DNA of 64,000 nt from an uncultured Bacteroidota bacterium. GTDB lineage: Bacteria > Bacteroidota > Bacteroidia > Flavobacteriales > Flavobacteriaceae. Under the pieces are notes generated by a model. That model had not been told where the DNA came from and did no database searches. It saw only the letters and a list, made by a program, of their open reading frames with translations. Both the position numbers and the translations under genes were made by a program. The number at the start of each line of letters is the position of its first letter. Positions within the stretch are counted from its first letter, which is position 1. Shown here one piece after another: positions 8,305 through 16,673 of the stretch. The stretch lies in contig CABXRK010000001.1 in the NCBI GenBank assembly GCA_902514625.1, positions 1 through 64,000 of the forward strand, given 5' to 3'.

Positions 8305-10110
8305 CTAATTTAAAGAAAAGTCTGTATAATAAATCTCTAAAATTGGCTTCTTATTTTTTTCTTTATCAGATGGATTTGGTCCAATTAAAACTGTCCCCAT
8401 TGGATTCATTATAGAAGCTCTAGGAAAAAATATTATTTTGTCTGATCCATCTTTAATAGCTTTATTTAAAAAATAATTATCAATATCTGAAGTCACAACT
8501 AATCCTAAATCGGCATTTTCTAAATCTTTATTTAATAATAAATTTCTCACGTGTTCTGTAACCCTTATTTTATATCTATAGGGCTTTTGATTTTCGTCAT
8601 ATTCTAAAATACCCCCATGTATGTATCTATTTCTATTGACTAAATCAGTATTCTTTGAAGGATCAGAATAATAATCAACTAATACATTTTTGTTGCTAAT
8701 ATTATAAACAAATAATCTGTCAGATATTTCTTCATTTTTCCATTTATTAACTTCATCTTGATCAACATAAAAAACTAAATTTGCCTCATTTATCAACCAT
8801 TGTTCATTTCTAATAGAATCAAGAATATGACCTTTTTCAGGGCTATCTTGAAAAAGTTTTAGCTTCGACCTTATTCCTAGACCGCCTTTTAAAAAGATTC
8901 TAGTCCCATTATCAGAATTTATTAATTTTGAATTAGTGTTATTAAAATTATTAAATGACATCCCTAAAGTCCCAATAGAAAATGTTTTTTCATCTTTATA
9001 TATAAAATTTTCTGCAGCATTATATCTATCAAATTGATAATCTATTTTTATGCTTGCACTATTAAAATTTAAAAGCATATATAAATTATCAGAAGAATCC
9101 TCGAAAGTTATTATTATCCCCCTTAAATATTCCGAAAAATCAGATTGATTTGATAACTCAAATGATCCTTCTTTATCTAAAATTTTATTTTGAAAAAAAG
9201 ACTTGTCTAAAGGGATCCTAATTCTTGGAGTAAGTCTAGTCTCTATAACTTTTGTCTCATCTATATCTAAAGTAATTGAATCGTCTTTTTTATAATAGAA
9301 TCTTAATTCATCAAAATTTAAAGTAGTTAAATCATCATATAATTTAGCTCCTACGAATCCTTCTTTATATAAATCTTGACTTGAAAAATAACCGGCCATT
9401 GTTTCGAAATTATTATTTATATCAAAACTATTCAGATAATACGTCAACTCATTAACTTTTAATTTAAATTGAGAAAACTTATTCCCATAAATAGAGTCAA
9501 TTCGATATTCATTATTTTCTTTAGGAAATTCAACTGAGTTGTTTTCGTCTTCTAAATCATTAATTCCATCACCATCAGTATCTATATTTAAAGGATTTGT
9601 TGAGTTTTGTGTTTCAATATAATCTAAAACCCCATCTCCATCAGAATCACTTTCTCTATTCTGAGGATCAACATCAAATTCATCAGTAACCCCATCATTA
9701 TCTGAATCATCATTATTTACAAAAAAAGGTATCTCCAAAAATACATCAAGTATCTCTTCATTTTCTTGTATTATTGATACATCATCCGATTCCGAATCTT
9801 CAATTAATTGAGAATTTACTCCAAATACCGGATTATTAGAAATAGATAATTGTGAAATTATTTGGGCTGATGACCTGCCAAATAAAGAATGATGATATTC
9901 CCCCAAATGTAAATATGGAAGTTGATTAGACTGTACATCTGAGATCTCTTGATTAATAGAAAAAACTGGTGCTGTAAATTTTTTTGAAACTATTTCTTTG
10001 CTTGATAACAATTCATAACCAATTGAATTAAATTCAATATTACATGAAAAAGATGCTGTCAATAAAATTATCAGAGTAATACTCTTTAAGTTAAAAAAAA
10101 TTGAATTCAT
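8305..10110 (-). CDS. DUF4270-family surface lipoprotein with Ca-binding-type repeats
   Basis: The 601-aa protein starts with a signal peptide ending in ASFSC, so Cys23 is a likely lipidation site. The body matches the flavobacterial DUF4270 family: the N-terminal CNIEFNSIGYELL, the IDSIYG strand at about 203, and C-terminal LTPRIRIPLD and ITFEDSS stretches. Between residues 133 and 188 there are three tandem aspartate-rich repeats (DSDNDGVTD, DSDGDGVLD, DTDGDGIND) of the thrombospondin type 3 / calcium-binding kind, inserted where most family members, as far as I recall, have only a short loop. The family's function is unknown. The gene follows the GT5-like gene, as is usual in Flavobacteriaceae. 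Confidence 0.8.
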   Translation of the reverse strand: MNSIFFNLKSITLIILLTASFSCNIEFNSIGYELLSSKEIVSKKFTAPVFSINQEISDVQSNQLPYLHLGEYHHSLFGRSSAQIISQLSISNNPVFGVNSQLIEDSESDDVSIIQENEEILDVFLEIPFFVNNDDSDNDGVTDEFDVDPQNRESDSDGDGVLDYIETQNSTNPLNIDTDGDGINDLEDENNSVEFPKENNEYRIDSIYGNKFSQFKLKVNELTYYLNSFDINNNFETMAGYFSSQDLYKEGFVGAKLYDDLTTLNFDELRFYYKKDDSITLDIDETKVIETRLTPRIRIPLDKSFFQNKILDKEGSFELSNQSDFSEYLRGIIITFEDSSDNLYMLLNFNSASIKIDYQFDRYNAAENFIYKDEKTFSIGTLGMSFNNFNNTNSKLINSDNGTRIFLKGGLGIRSKLKLFQDSPEKGHILDSIRNEQWLINEANLVFYVDQDEVNKWKNEEISDRLFVYNISNKNVLVDYYSDPSKNTDLVNRNRYIHGGILEYDENQKPYRYKIRVTEHVRNLLLNKDLENADLGLVVTSDIDNYFLNKAIKDGSDKIIFFPRASIMNPMGTVLIGPNPSDKEKNKKPILEIYYTDFSLN

Positions 10111-10115
10111 GATAT

Positions 10116-10922
10116 CTATATAATATGTGAATTATAAAAATTCACGTAAGAGTTTTCTTCATTTTTTATCTCATCAAATTTTAAAATTGGCTTATTACAA
10201 AGTTCAATAATTTCATCAATTTTTTTGCCAAGATTTTCACTAGAAATAACCACCCCATCTGAATTTTTTACTGCTATCTCAATTAAACTTTCATATGTTG
10301 GAGATGATAAATTTGCTATCAAATCGGATGGGATTTCATCAAATTCTATTTTACTTTTTAATTTTTTTGACAAATTATTTTCAAAATCTTTTGGATAAAT
10401 AGAAGTAACTATTTTACTTGAATTAAAAATTGGCTCATCTCTAAAATAAGTTTTCATGTATAAAGGGAAAAGTGAAGTGAACCAGCCATGCAAATGAATA
10501 ATGTCAGGTGCCCAATTTAATTTTTTAACAGTTTCAATTACTCCCTTTGTGAAAAATATCATTCTTTCATCATTATCTTTAAAAAGTTTTCCCTTAATGT
10601 CCCTTAAAAGCCCTTTTCTTTTAAAATACTCTTCATTATCAATAAAATATACTTGCATTCTTTCCTTAGGTATAGAGGCTACCTTAATTATTAAAGGCAT
10701 ATCTTCATCATTAATAACAAGATTCATCCCAGACAGACGAATTACTTCATGCAATTGATGTCTCCTCTCATTTATAACCCCATACCTTGGCATAAATATT
10801 CTAGTCTGACCTCCAGCTTCATTAATCTGTTTTGGAATCTTAAATGAATTAATTGATTTGTCAGTTTGTGGTAAATAAGGGATAACTTCGGAAGAAATTA
10901 TTAAAACTTTTTTTTTAAACAT
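10116..10922 (-). CDS. Short glycogen/starch synthase-like protein (GT5 N-terminal domain only)
   Basis: The 268-aa protein matches the N-terminal half of glycogen synthase: VLIISSEVIPYLPQTD at the start (where GlgA has SEVAPFAKTGG), GGQTRIFMPRYG at about 38-49, and DIIHLHGWFTSLFPLYMK at about 141-158. The C-terminal Rossmann domain that carries the catalytic Glu and most ADP-glucose contacts is absent, and the GlgA K-x-G-G motif is replaced by PQTD. In Flavobacteriaceae this short form is a conserved gene between DUF4270 and panC, so it is not a local truncation. It is unlikely to make glycogen; a regulatory or other role is possible but unknown. Confidence 0.8.
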   Translation of the reverse strand: MFKKKVLIISSEVIPYLPQTDKSINSFKIPKQINEAGGQTRIFMPRYGVINERRHQLHEVIRLSGMNLVINDEDMPLIIKVASIPKERMQVYFIDNEEYFKRKGLLRDIKGKLFKDNDERMIFFTKGVIETVKKLNWAPDIIHLHGWFTSLFPLYMKTYFRDEPIFNSSKIVTSIYPKDFENNLSKKLKSKIEFDEIPSDLIANLSSPTYESLIEIAVKNSDGVVISSENLGKKIDEIIELCNKPILKFDEIKNEENSYVNFYNSHII

Positions 10923-10960
10923 AATAATGTTTTAACTTAAATTATAATAAATTAGGTATG

Positions 10961-10968
10961 CAAAATTA
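10961..10968 (-). promoter_or_regulatory. Possible -7 promoter box for the GT5-like / DUF4270 pair
   Basis: On the minus strand this reads TAATTTTG, matching TAnnTTTG, about 38 nt before the start of the GT5-like gene in the divergent spacer with panC. No convincing -33 element was found. Confidence 0.35.
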
Positions 10969-11025
10969 CAAAAAATCTTTGGTTCAGTTTAAAAAACAGT
11001 AATTTAGAATCTTAATATTTTTATA

Positions 11026-11865
11026 TTGAATTTATTTACAACTTATAAAGCATTAATGCTTCATATTAAATCAAATTCATTTAATAGAATTGGATTAGTC
11101 CCAACTATGGGGTCATTACATGAGGGTCATTTGGGACTTATCATAAAAGCCATCAAACAAAATGATATTGTTATTGTTACAATTTTTATTAATCCCACAC
11201 AATTTGACGATAAATTAGATTTTATTAAATACCCTAAAAACATTGATGAAGATTTGAAAAAAATTAGAGGATTTAATAGTAATATACTAGTCTATTCTCC
11301 GAATGTAGAAGATTTATATAATAACAAAATTATATCAAAAAAATTCGATTTTAATAATCTTGATAAGATTATGGAAGGGAAATATAGAAAGTCACATTTC
11401 AACGGTGTTGCAACTATTGTTTACAAATTACTATCTGTTTTTAAACCAACAAATGCATATTTTGGTGAAAAAGATTATCAACAGCTGATAATAATTAAAG
11501 CTCTAGTTTTACAAAAAAAAATTAAAACTAAAATTATTAGCTGTAAAACTATTCGTAATAAAAATGGTCTGGCTTTAAGCTCAAGAAATTTATTATTAAC
11601 AAATAAAGAAACCAATCTCGCTCCAATTATTTATAAAACATTAAAAAAAGTGAAATCCTTCAAAAATAAAATGTCTCAAAATGAAATTTTAGTTTATGTA
11701 AAAAAAATATTTCATGACCAAAATGAATTCAAACTCGAATATTTCAAAATACTTAATGAAAAAAAACTTACCTCAGTAGATAATTTAAAAAAAGAAAAAA
11801 AATTACGTGCTTTTATTGCCGTTAGATTAGGAAAAATAAGATTAATTGATAACATAAAATTTTAA
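11026..11865 (+). CDS. panC: Pantothenate synthetase
   Basis: PanC joins pantoate and beta-alanine with ATP to give pantothenate. The 279-aa protein has the family signature LVPTMGSLHEGHL at residues 24-36 (HEGH is the HIGH-like ATP site). Further on are FGEKDYQQL and GLALSSRN, the ATP-binding loop that replaces KMSKS. The start is TTG: the reading frame from this codon gives the usual PanC N-terminus and no ATG lies upstream of the catalytic region at the right distance. panD follows after 19 nt, so both steps specific to this vitamin branch are together. Confidence 0.93.
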   Translation: MNLFTTYKALMLHIKSNSFNRIGLVPTMGSLHEGHLGLIIKAIKQNDIVIVTIFINPTQFDDKLDFIKYPKNIDEDLKKIRGFNSNILVYSPNVEDLYNNKIISKKFDFNNLDKIMEGKYRKSHFNGVATIVYKLLSVFKPTNAYFGEKDYQQLIIIKALVLQKKIKTKIISCKTIRNKNGLALSSRNLLLTNKETNLAPIIYKTLKKVKSFKNKMSQNEILVYVKKIFHDQNEFKLEYFKILNEKKLTSVDNLKKEKKLRAFIAVRLGKIRLIDNIKF

Positions 11866-11872
11866 AATTGAA

Positions 11873-11880
11873 TATATTTG
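11873..11880 (+). promoter_or_regulatory. Possible -7 promoter box before panD
   Basis: TATATTTG matches TAnnTTTG and ends 4 nt before the panD ATG, so any transcript starting here would be leaderless. It lies in the 19-nt spacer between panC and panD; read-through from panC is an equally good explanation for panD expression. Confidence 0.3.
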
Positions 11881-11884
11881 AACT

Positions 11885-12229
11885 ATGCAAATTGAAGTTC
11901 TAAAATCAAAAATTCATAGAGTTACTGTCACAGAGGCTGACATTAATTATATTGGGAGTATTTCTCTTGATAGAAATCTGATTAATGCCGCAAAACTTGT
12001 CGTAGGCGAAAAAGTCCATGTTTTAAATCTTAATAATGGGGAAAGAATAGAAACCTATATAATTGAAGGTAAAAAAAATGGTGAAATAACAGTAAATGGA
12101 CCTGCCTCTAGAAAAATATTAAAAGGAGATATTATTATTATTGTAAGTTATTGCATGATTTCTTATGAAGAGGCTAAAAATCATAAGCCAACCATAATCT
12201 TTCCAAATGAGAAAACTAATATCCTTTAA
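11885..12229 (+). CDS. panD: Aspartate 1-decarboxylase
   Basis: PanD decarboxylates L-aspartate to beta-alanine, the substrate of the PanC encoded just upstream. The 114-aa length is normal. The self-cleavage site Gly24-Ser25 is clear in DINYIGSIS, which would leave a pyruvoyl group on Ser25. KIHRVTVTEADINY at residues 9-22 matches the family's beta strand with the conserved Lys9, and the region around Arg/Tyr (YCMISYEEA) near the C-terminus is also typical. The N-terminus needs no change of start. Confidence 0.95.
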   Translation: MQIEVLKSKIHRVTVTEADINYIGSISLDRNLINAAKLVVGEKVHVLNLNNGERIETYIIEGKKNGEITVNGPASRKILKGDIIIIVSYCMISYEEAKNHKPTIIFPNEKTNIL

Positions 12230-12234
12230 TACGC

Positions 12235-13200
12235 TTGAAAATTAATTATAAAAAAATCCTGGCTAATTTAATTCCAATCCTTATTGGTTTATTTTTTATC
12301 TATTTTTCCTATATTAATACTACAATTAATGAAAGAAATGAAATTTATAGAAATCTAAAAAACGCAGATTACATTTATGTCATTTTATCTGTATTTATTG
12401 GTTTTATTAGTCATATTATAAGAGCTTTTCGATGGAAATTAATGCTTAATCCACTAGGATATTCTCCTAAAACCCATAATTCTATACTAGCAGTTTTTAT
12501 CGGATATTTATCAAATTATGCTTTACCAAGACTTGGAGATGTAATTCGAGCAACAGTTTTAGCTAAATACGAATCCATTCCTTTCAATAAGAGTTTTGGC
12601 ACCATCGTTATTGAAAGAGCAATTGATCTTTTTCTTTTATCATTATTAATAATAGTTGCTATGATTTTAAATTTTGAACTGATCCATTCTCATCTTCATA
12701 TTGAAAAATGGAATCCATTACTTTTTTTTATTATTTTATTTTTTTCTTTAATCCTAGGCTATAAATTATTTTCTCATTTAAAAACTTCAAAAAAAAACTC
12801 AATTATAAAACTACTTAAATTCCTAGAGGGATTTAAAGAAGGATTCTTGATTATTTTCAAGATGGACAAGAAGATTACATACCTTATTCAAACTTTACTT
12901 ATTTGGTCTATGTATCTAGGAATGTTTATATTAATTAAATGGTCTATTCCAGAAACTACTTCTCTTTCAATTGAGCCTCTAATCTTAGCCTTTGTTATTG
13001 GATCTTTAAGTTTTTTTGCATCAAATGGAGGAATAGGAATTTACCCATATGTTATTTCTCTAGTTCTAATAAATTATGGAGTAAGTAAAGAATCTAGTCT
13101 TGCATTTGGATGGATTATGTGGACTTCTCAGTCTTTAATGTTTTTAATCTGTGGCAGCCTTTCCTTTTTTATATTACCTTTAATTAATAAGAATAATTAA
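12235..13200 (+). CDS. Lysylphosphatidylglycerol synthase TM / UPF0104 flippase-like membrane protein
   Basis: This 321-aa protein has about eight hydrophobic helices and the UPF0104 (LPG synthase transmembrane region) pattern: SHIIRAFRWKLML at about 58-70, the conserved GYLSNYALPRLGDVIRA at about 91-107 and IVIERAIDLFLL further on. The soluble aminoacyl-transfer domain of MprF is absent, so it is the membrane half only and may flip or anchor a lipid. The start codon is TTG, 5 nt after the panD stop. The position between panD and radA is conserved in Flavobacteriaceae as I recall it. The substrate is unknown. Confidence 0.78.
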   Translation: MKINYKKILANLIPILIGLFFIYFSYINTTINERNEIYRNLKNADYIYVILSVFIGFISHIIRAFRWKLMLNPLGYSPKTHNSILAVFIGYLSNYALPRLGDVIRATVLAKYESIPFNKSFGTIVIERAIDLFLLSLLIIVAMILNFELIHSHLHIEKWNPLLFFIILFFSLILGYKLFSHLKTSKKNSIIKLLKFLEGFKEGFLIIFKMDKKITYLIQTLLIWSMYLGMFILIKWSIPETTSLSIEPLILAFVIGSLSFFASNGGIGIYPYVISLVLINYGVSKESSLAFGWIMWTSQSLMFLICGSLSFFILPLINKNN

Positions 13201-13214
13201 AGTTTTTTAAGACA

Positions 13215-14579
13215 ATGTCCAAAGCAAAAAAATCTTTTTTTTGTCAAAATTGTGGAAACGAATCTTCACAATGGCAGGGTCAGTGCAATTCTTGTAAAGA
13301 GTGGAATACTATAATAGAAGAAATACTAGACTCCTCCAAAAATAAAATTTGGGATTCTTTCTCAGAAAAAATTCCAATTAATCCCTCTAAATCGATAAAA
13401 CTTAATGAAATCGTTATAAATAATGAATCCAGGTTGTCTACTAATGATGTTGAATTAGATAGGGTTCTTGGTGGTGGCTTAATTCCTGGATCAGTGACTT
13501 TAATAGGAGGAGAACCTGGTATTGGAAAATCTACTCTACTTCTTCAAGTTTCTCTCAAATTAAATAAAAAAGTTCTTTATATCTCTGGAGAAGAAAGTCA
13601 TAAACAAATTAAATTAAGAGCAGATAGAATTAATCACAATAACCCTGATTGTTTTATCTTAAACGAAATAGAAACTGAAAAAATATTTAAACAAATTGTT
13701 GAAATTAATCCCTCCTTAATTATCATAGATTCAATTCAAACATTATATTCCAAAAGTATTAATAGTAGTGCAGGAAGTGTTTCTCAACTTAGAGGAAGCT
13801 CCTCTGAATTAATTACTTTTTCAAAAAAAACTAATATCCCTGTAATTTTAGTTGGGCATATTACAAAAGATGGTTCAATTGCTGGACCAAAAGTTTTAGA
13901 GCATATGGTTGATACTGTGATACAATTTGAAGGAGATCGAAATCATTTATACAGAATTATAAGAGCAAAAAAAAACCGATACGGATCAACTAATGAAATA
14001 GGGATTTATGAAATGACAAATAATGGTCTTAATGTTGTTAATAATCCAAGTCAATTACTTCTTTCTAATACAAATCTTTCTCTTAGCGGCCATTCTATTG
14101 CCTCTACAATGAAAGGCTTAAGACCTTTAATGATTGAAATTCAATCTTTAGTTAGTTCGGCAGTTTATGGTACTCCTCAAAGAAGTGCTACTGGATTTAA
14201 TTCTAAGAGATTAAACATGATATTGGCAATTCTAGAAAAAAAAGCCGGATTTAATTTAGGATCCAAAGATGTTTTTTTAAATATTACTGGAGGTCTAAAT
14301 ATTGAAGATCCTTCAATTGATTTATCTGTAATAGCTTCTATTTTATCCAGTTATAATGATATCCCTCTTTCAAAAAAAATGTGTTTTACCTCTGAAGTTG
14401 GTTTATCAGGAGAATTAAGGCCAGTCCCAAAAATAGAACAAAGGATCAAAGAAGCAGAAAAATTAGGATTCGATACTATTGTGATAGCTAATCCTATTAA
14501 AACTTTTTCGAAATATAATTCTATAAAAATTAAACAGTTAAATAAAATTGAAGATCTAATTAATTTATTATTTAATTAA
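13215..14579 (+). CDS. radA: DNA repair protein RadA
   Basis: RadA (Sms) is a DnaB-like ATPase that speeds branch migration during recombination. The 454-aa protein has all domains in order: a four-cysteine zinc finger (Cys10, 13, 24, 27), a RecA-type ATPase with Walker A GGEPGIGKST at 98-107 and Walker B LIIIDSIQT, the RadA-specific KNRYG motif after the core ATPase, and a Lon-like C-terminal domain with GLSGELRPVPKIEQRIKEA. Length and spacing are normal. Confidence 0.96.
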   Translation: MSKAKKSFFCQNCGNESSQWQGQCNSCKEWNTIIEEILDSSKNKIWDSFSEKIPINPSKSIKLNEIVINNESRLSTNDVELDRVLGGGLIPGSVTLIGGEPGIGKSTLLLQVSLKLNKKVLYISGEESHKQIKLRADRINHNNPDCFILNEIETEKIFKQIVEINPSLIIIDSIQTLYSKSINSSAGSVSQLRGSSSELITFSKKTNIPVILVGHITKDGSIAGPKVLEHMVDTVIQFEGDRNHLYRIIRAKKNRYGSTNEIGIYEMTNNGLNVVNNPSQLLLSNTNLSLSGHSIASTMKGLRPLMIEIQSLVSSAVYGTPQRSATGFNSKRLNMILAILEKKAGFNLGSKDVFLNITGGLNIEDPSIDLSVIASILSSYNDIPLSKKMCFTSEVGLSGELRPVPKIEQRIKEAEKLGFDTIVIANPIKTFSKYNSIKIKQLNKIEDLINLLFN

Positions 14580-14608
14580 CTTTATTATAAATAAATCTTT
14601 TATTCATT

Positions 14609-15949
14609 ATGAAAAAAATAATCGATAATTTTCTATCTGAAGTAAATTCTAGAAATAAAAATGAACCTGAATTTATGCAAGCTGTTTCAGAAATTGCAGA
14701 AACAGTGATTCCGTACATTATTAAAAATAACATCTATTATGGACAAAACGTTCTATTAAGAATGGTAGAACCAGAAAGGGTTATATCTTTTAGAGTAGCT
14801 TGGATAGATGATAATGAAGAAATCAAAGTAAATAGAGGCTATAGAGTTGAAATGAATTCTGCTATAGGCCCTTATAAAGGTGGTTTAAGATTTCACCCAA
14901 GTGTAAACCTTAGTATTTTAAAGTTTTTAGCATTTGAGCAAATATTCAAGAACAGTTTAACCACTTTGCCAATGGGAGGAGGAAAAGGTGGATCTGATTT
15001 TGATCCAAAAGGTAAAACTGACACAGAGGTAATGAGATTTTGTCAAAGTTTTATGACTGAATTATATAGGCATATTGGCCCTAATAGAGATATCCCCGCT
15101 GGAGATATTGGAGTTGGCAGTAGAGAAATTGGATATTTATTTGGTCAATATAAAAGACTTAAAAATGAATTTACAGGAGTTCTAACTGGAAAAGGAGTTT
15201 CTTGGGGGGGATCCTTAATTAGACCTGAAGCTACAGGATATGGAGTTGTATACTTTATTGAAAACATATTAAATCAAAAAAGTGATTCTATTAAAGGTAA
15301 AAGAATTGTTATTTCTGGTTCTGGAAATGTTGCTCAATATGCTGCAGAAAAAGCTATAAAACTCGGTGGTAAAGTTTTAACCCTTTCAGATTCATCTGGA
15401 TTTATTTATGATAAAAATGGGATTTCATCAGAAAAACTTAGTGCGGTAATGAAAATTAAAAATGTAAAAAGAGGAAGAATTAGTGATTATTTAAAACTAT
15501 ATCCTAAAAGTGAATTTCATAAAGGTCAAAACCCTTGGAAAATTAAATGTGATATTGCTCTACCTTGCGCTACTCAAAATGAATTAAATGAAAATGATGC
15601 CAAAACCCTTTTTAATAACGGATGTATTTGTTTAGGAGAGGGAGCCAATATGCCATGTACTCCAGAAGCTATAACTTTCTTTGTAAATAACAAGGTTTCT
15701 TTTGCTCCAGGTAAAGCTTCAAATGCTGGAGGTGTTGCAGTATCAGGTCTTGAAATGGCACAAAATTCACTTAGATATAATTGGTCAAGAAAAGAAGTTG
15801 ATGAGAAATTAAAAAATATAATGTTTGAAATTCATCAATCATGCCTTGCTTATGGTAAAGAAAAAAACTATATCAATTATGTAAAAGGCGCTAATATTGC
15901 TGGTTTCGTTAAAGTTGCGGATGCGATGTTAGCTCAAGGAGTAGTATAA
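14609..15949 (+). CDS. gdhA: NADP-type glutamate dehydrogenase
   Basis: This 446-aa protein is a hexameric-type glutamate dehydrogenase of the short bacterial class. The substrate site GPYKGGLRFHPSVNLS, the catalytic-lysine region LPMGGGKGGSDFDPKGK and the Rossmann motif VISGSGNVAQYAAEKA are all visible. The enzyme aminates 2-oxoglutarate with ammonium, most likely with NADPH in this class, and so is a main entry for nitrogen. It stands 29 nt after radA and 1 nt before recO; these neighbours have no functional link to it. Confidence 0.95.
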   Translation: MKKIIDNFLSEVNSRNKNEPEFMQAVSEIAETVIPYIIKNNIYYGQNVLLRMVEPERVISFRVAWIDDNEEIKVNRGYRVEMNSAIGPYKGGLRFHPSVNLSILKFLAFEQIFKNSLTTLPMGGGKGGSDFDPKGKTDTEVMRFCQSFMTELYRHIGPNRDIPAGDIGVGSREIGYLFGQYKRLKNEFTGVLTGKGVSWGGSLIRPEATGYGVVYFIENILNQKSDSIKGKRIVISGSGNVAQYAAEKAIKLGGKVLTLSDSSGFIYDKNGISSEKLSAVMKIKNVKRGRISDYLKLYPKSEFHKGQNPWKIKCDIALPCATQNELNENDAKTLFNNGCICLGEGANMPCTPEAITFFVNNKVSFAPGKASNAGGVAVSGLEMAQNSLRYNWSRKEVDEKLKNIMFEIHQSCLAYGKEKNYINYVKGANIAGFVKVADAMLAQGVV

Positions 15950-15950
15950 T

Positions 15951-16673
15951 ATGCTTATTGAAACTAAAGCTATTGTAATTAAAAATATTAAATATGGTGA
16001 TTACAGTATTATTAGTAGATGCTTTACCCTTGCACATGGCTTACAATCATTTATGCTAAAAGGCATACTTAAACGAAAAAAAAGTGGCATTAAAAGGTCT
16101 CAATTTCAAACTCTTACCCAACTAAGTATCATTTATAATTTCACAAATAAAAAAAAATTAAAATTTATAAAACAAGCAAAAGTTATTAATACATATACAA
16201 CTATTCAAAATGATATAGTTAAAAATACCATTATTCTTTTTCTTTCAGAGATTTTAAATGAAGTTATAAAAACGGAAGCTCACACTCCATCTCTATATTT
16301 ATTTATCGAAACCTCTTTAAATTGGCTTGATGCTAAAAAAAAGGTAAAGAACTTTCATATTATTTTTTTAATTAAACTAATAAAATTCCTTGGATTTTTC
16401 CCTAACATAAATTCTAATGGAATCTATTTTGATCTGGAAAAAGGCTCATTTTCTAACCATAAAACTTCCATCCTAGAATATGATGTTGATACTATCATAA
16501 TTTTTAAAAAAATTTTAGGCATGAATTTTGAGCAAGGCGAAACAATAGATATTAACAGAAACTCAAAAAACAAAATACTTGAAATCCTTATAAAATATTT
16601 TGAAATTCACCATCATGGTTTTAAAACTCCAAAATCTCTTAGAATATTAAATGAATTATTTGATAATCCATAA
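15951..16673 (+). CDS. recO: DNA repair protein RecO
   Basis: RecO helps load RecA on gapped DNA with RecR. The 240-aa protein starts with the OB-fold pattern of the family (ETKAIVIKNIKYGDYSIISRCFT), followed by the GLQSFMLKG strand and the helical C-terminal part. The zinc-binding cysteines of some RecO proteins are absent, as in many Bacteroidota. The 3' end overlaps the next gene by 23 nt. Confidence 0.85.
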   Translation: MLIETKAIVIKNIKYGDYSIISRCFTLAHGLQSFMLKGILKRKKSGIKRSQFQTLTQLSIIYNFTNKKKLKFIKQAKVINTYTTIQNDIVKNTIILFLSEILNEVIKTEAHTPSLYLFIETSLNWLDAKKKVKNFHIIFLIKLIKFLGFFPNINSNGIYFDLEKGSFSNHKTSILEYDVDTIIIFKKILGMNFEQGETIDINRNSKNKILEILIKYFEIHHHGFKTPKSLRILNELFDNP

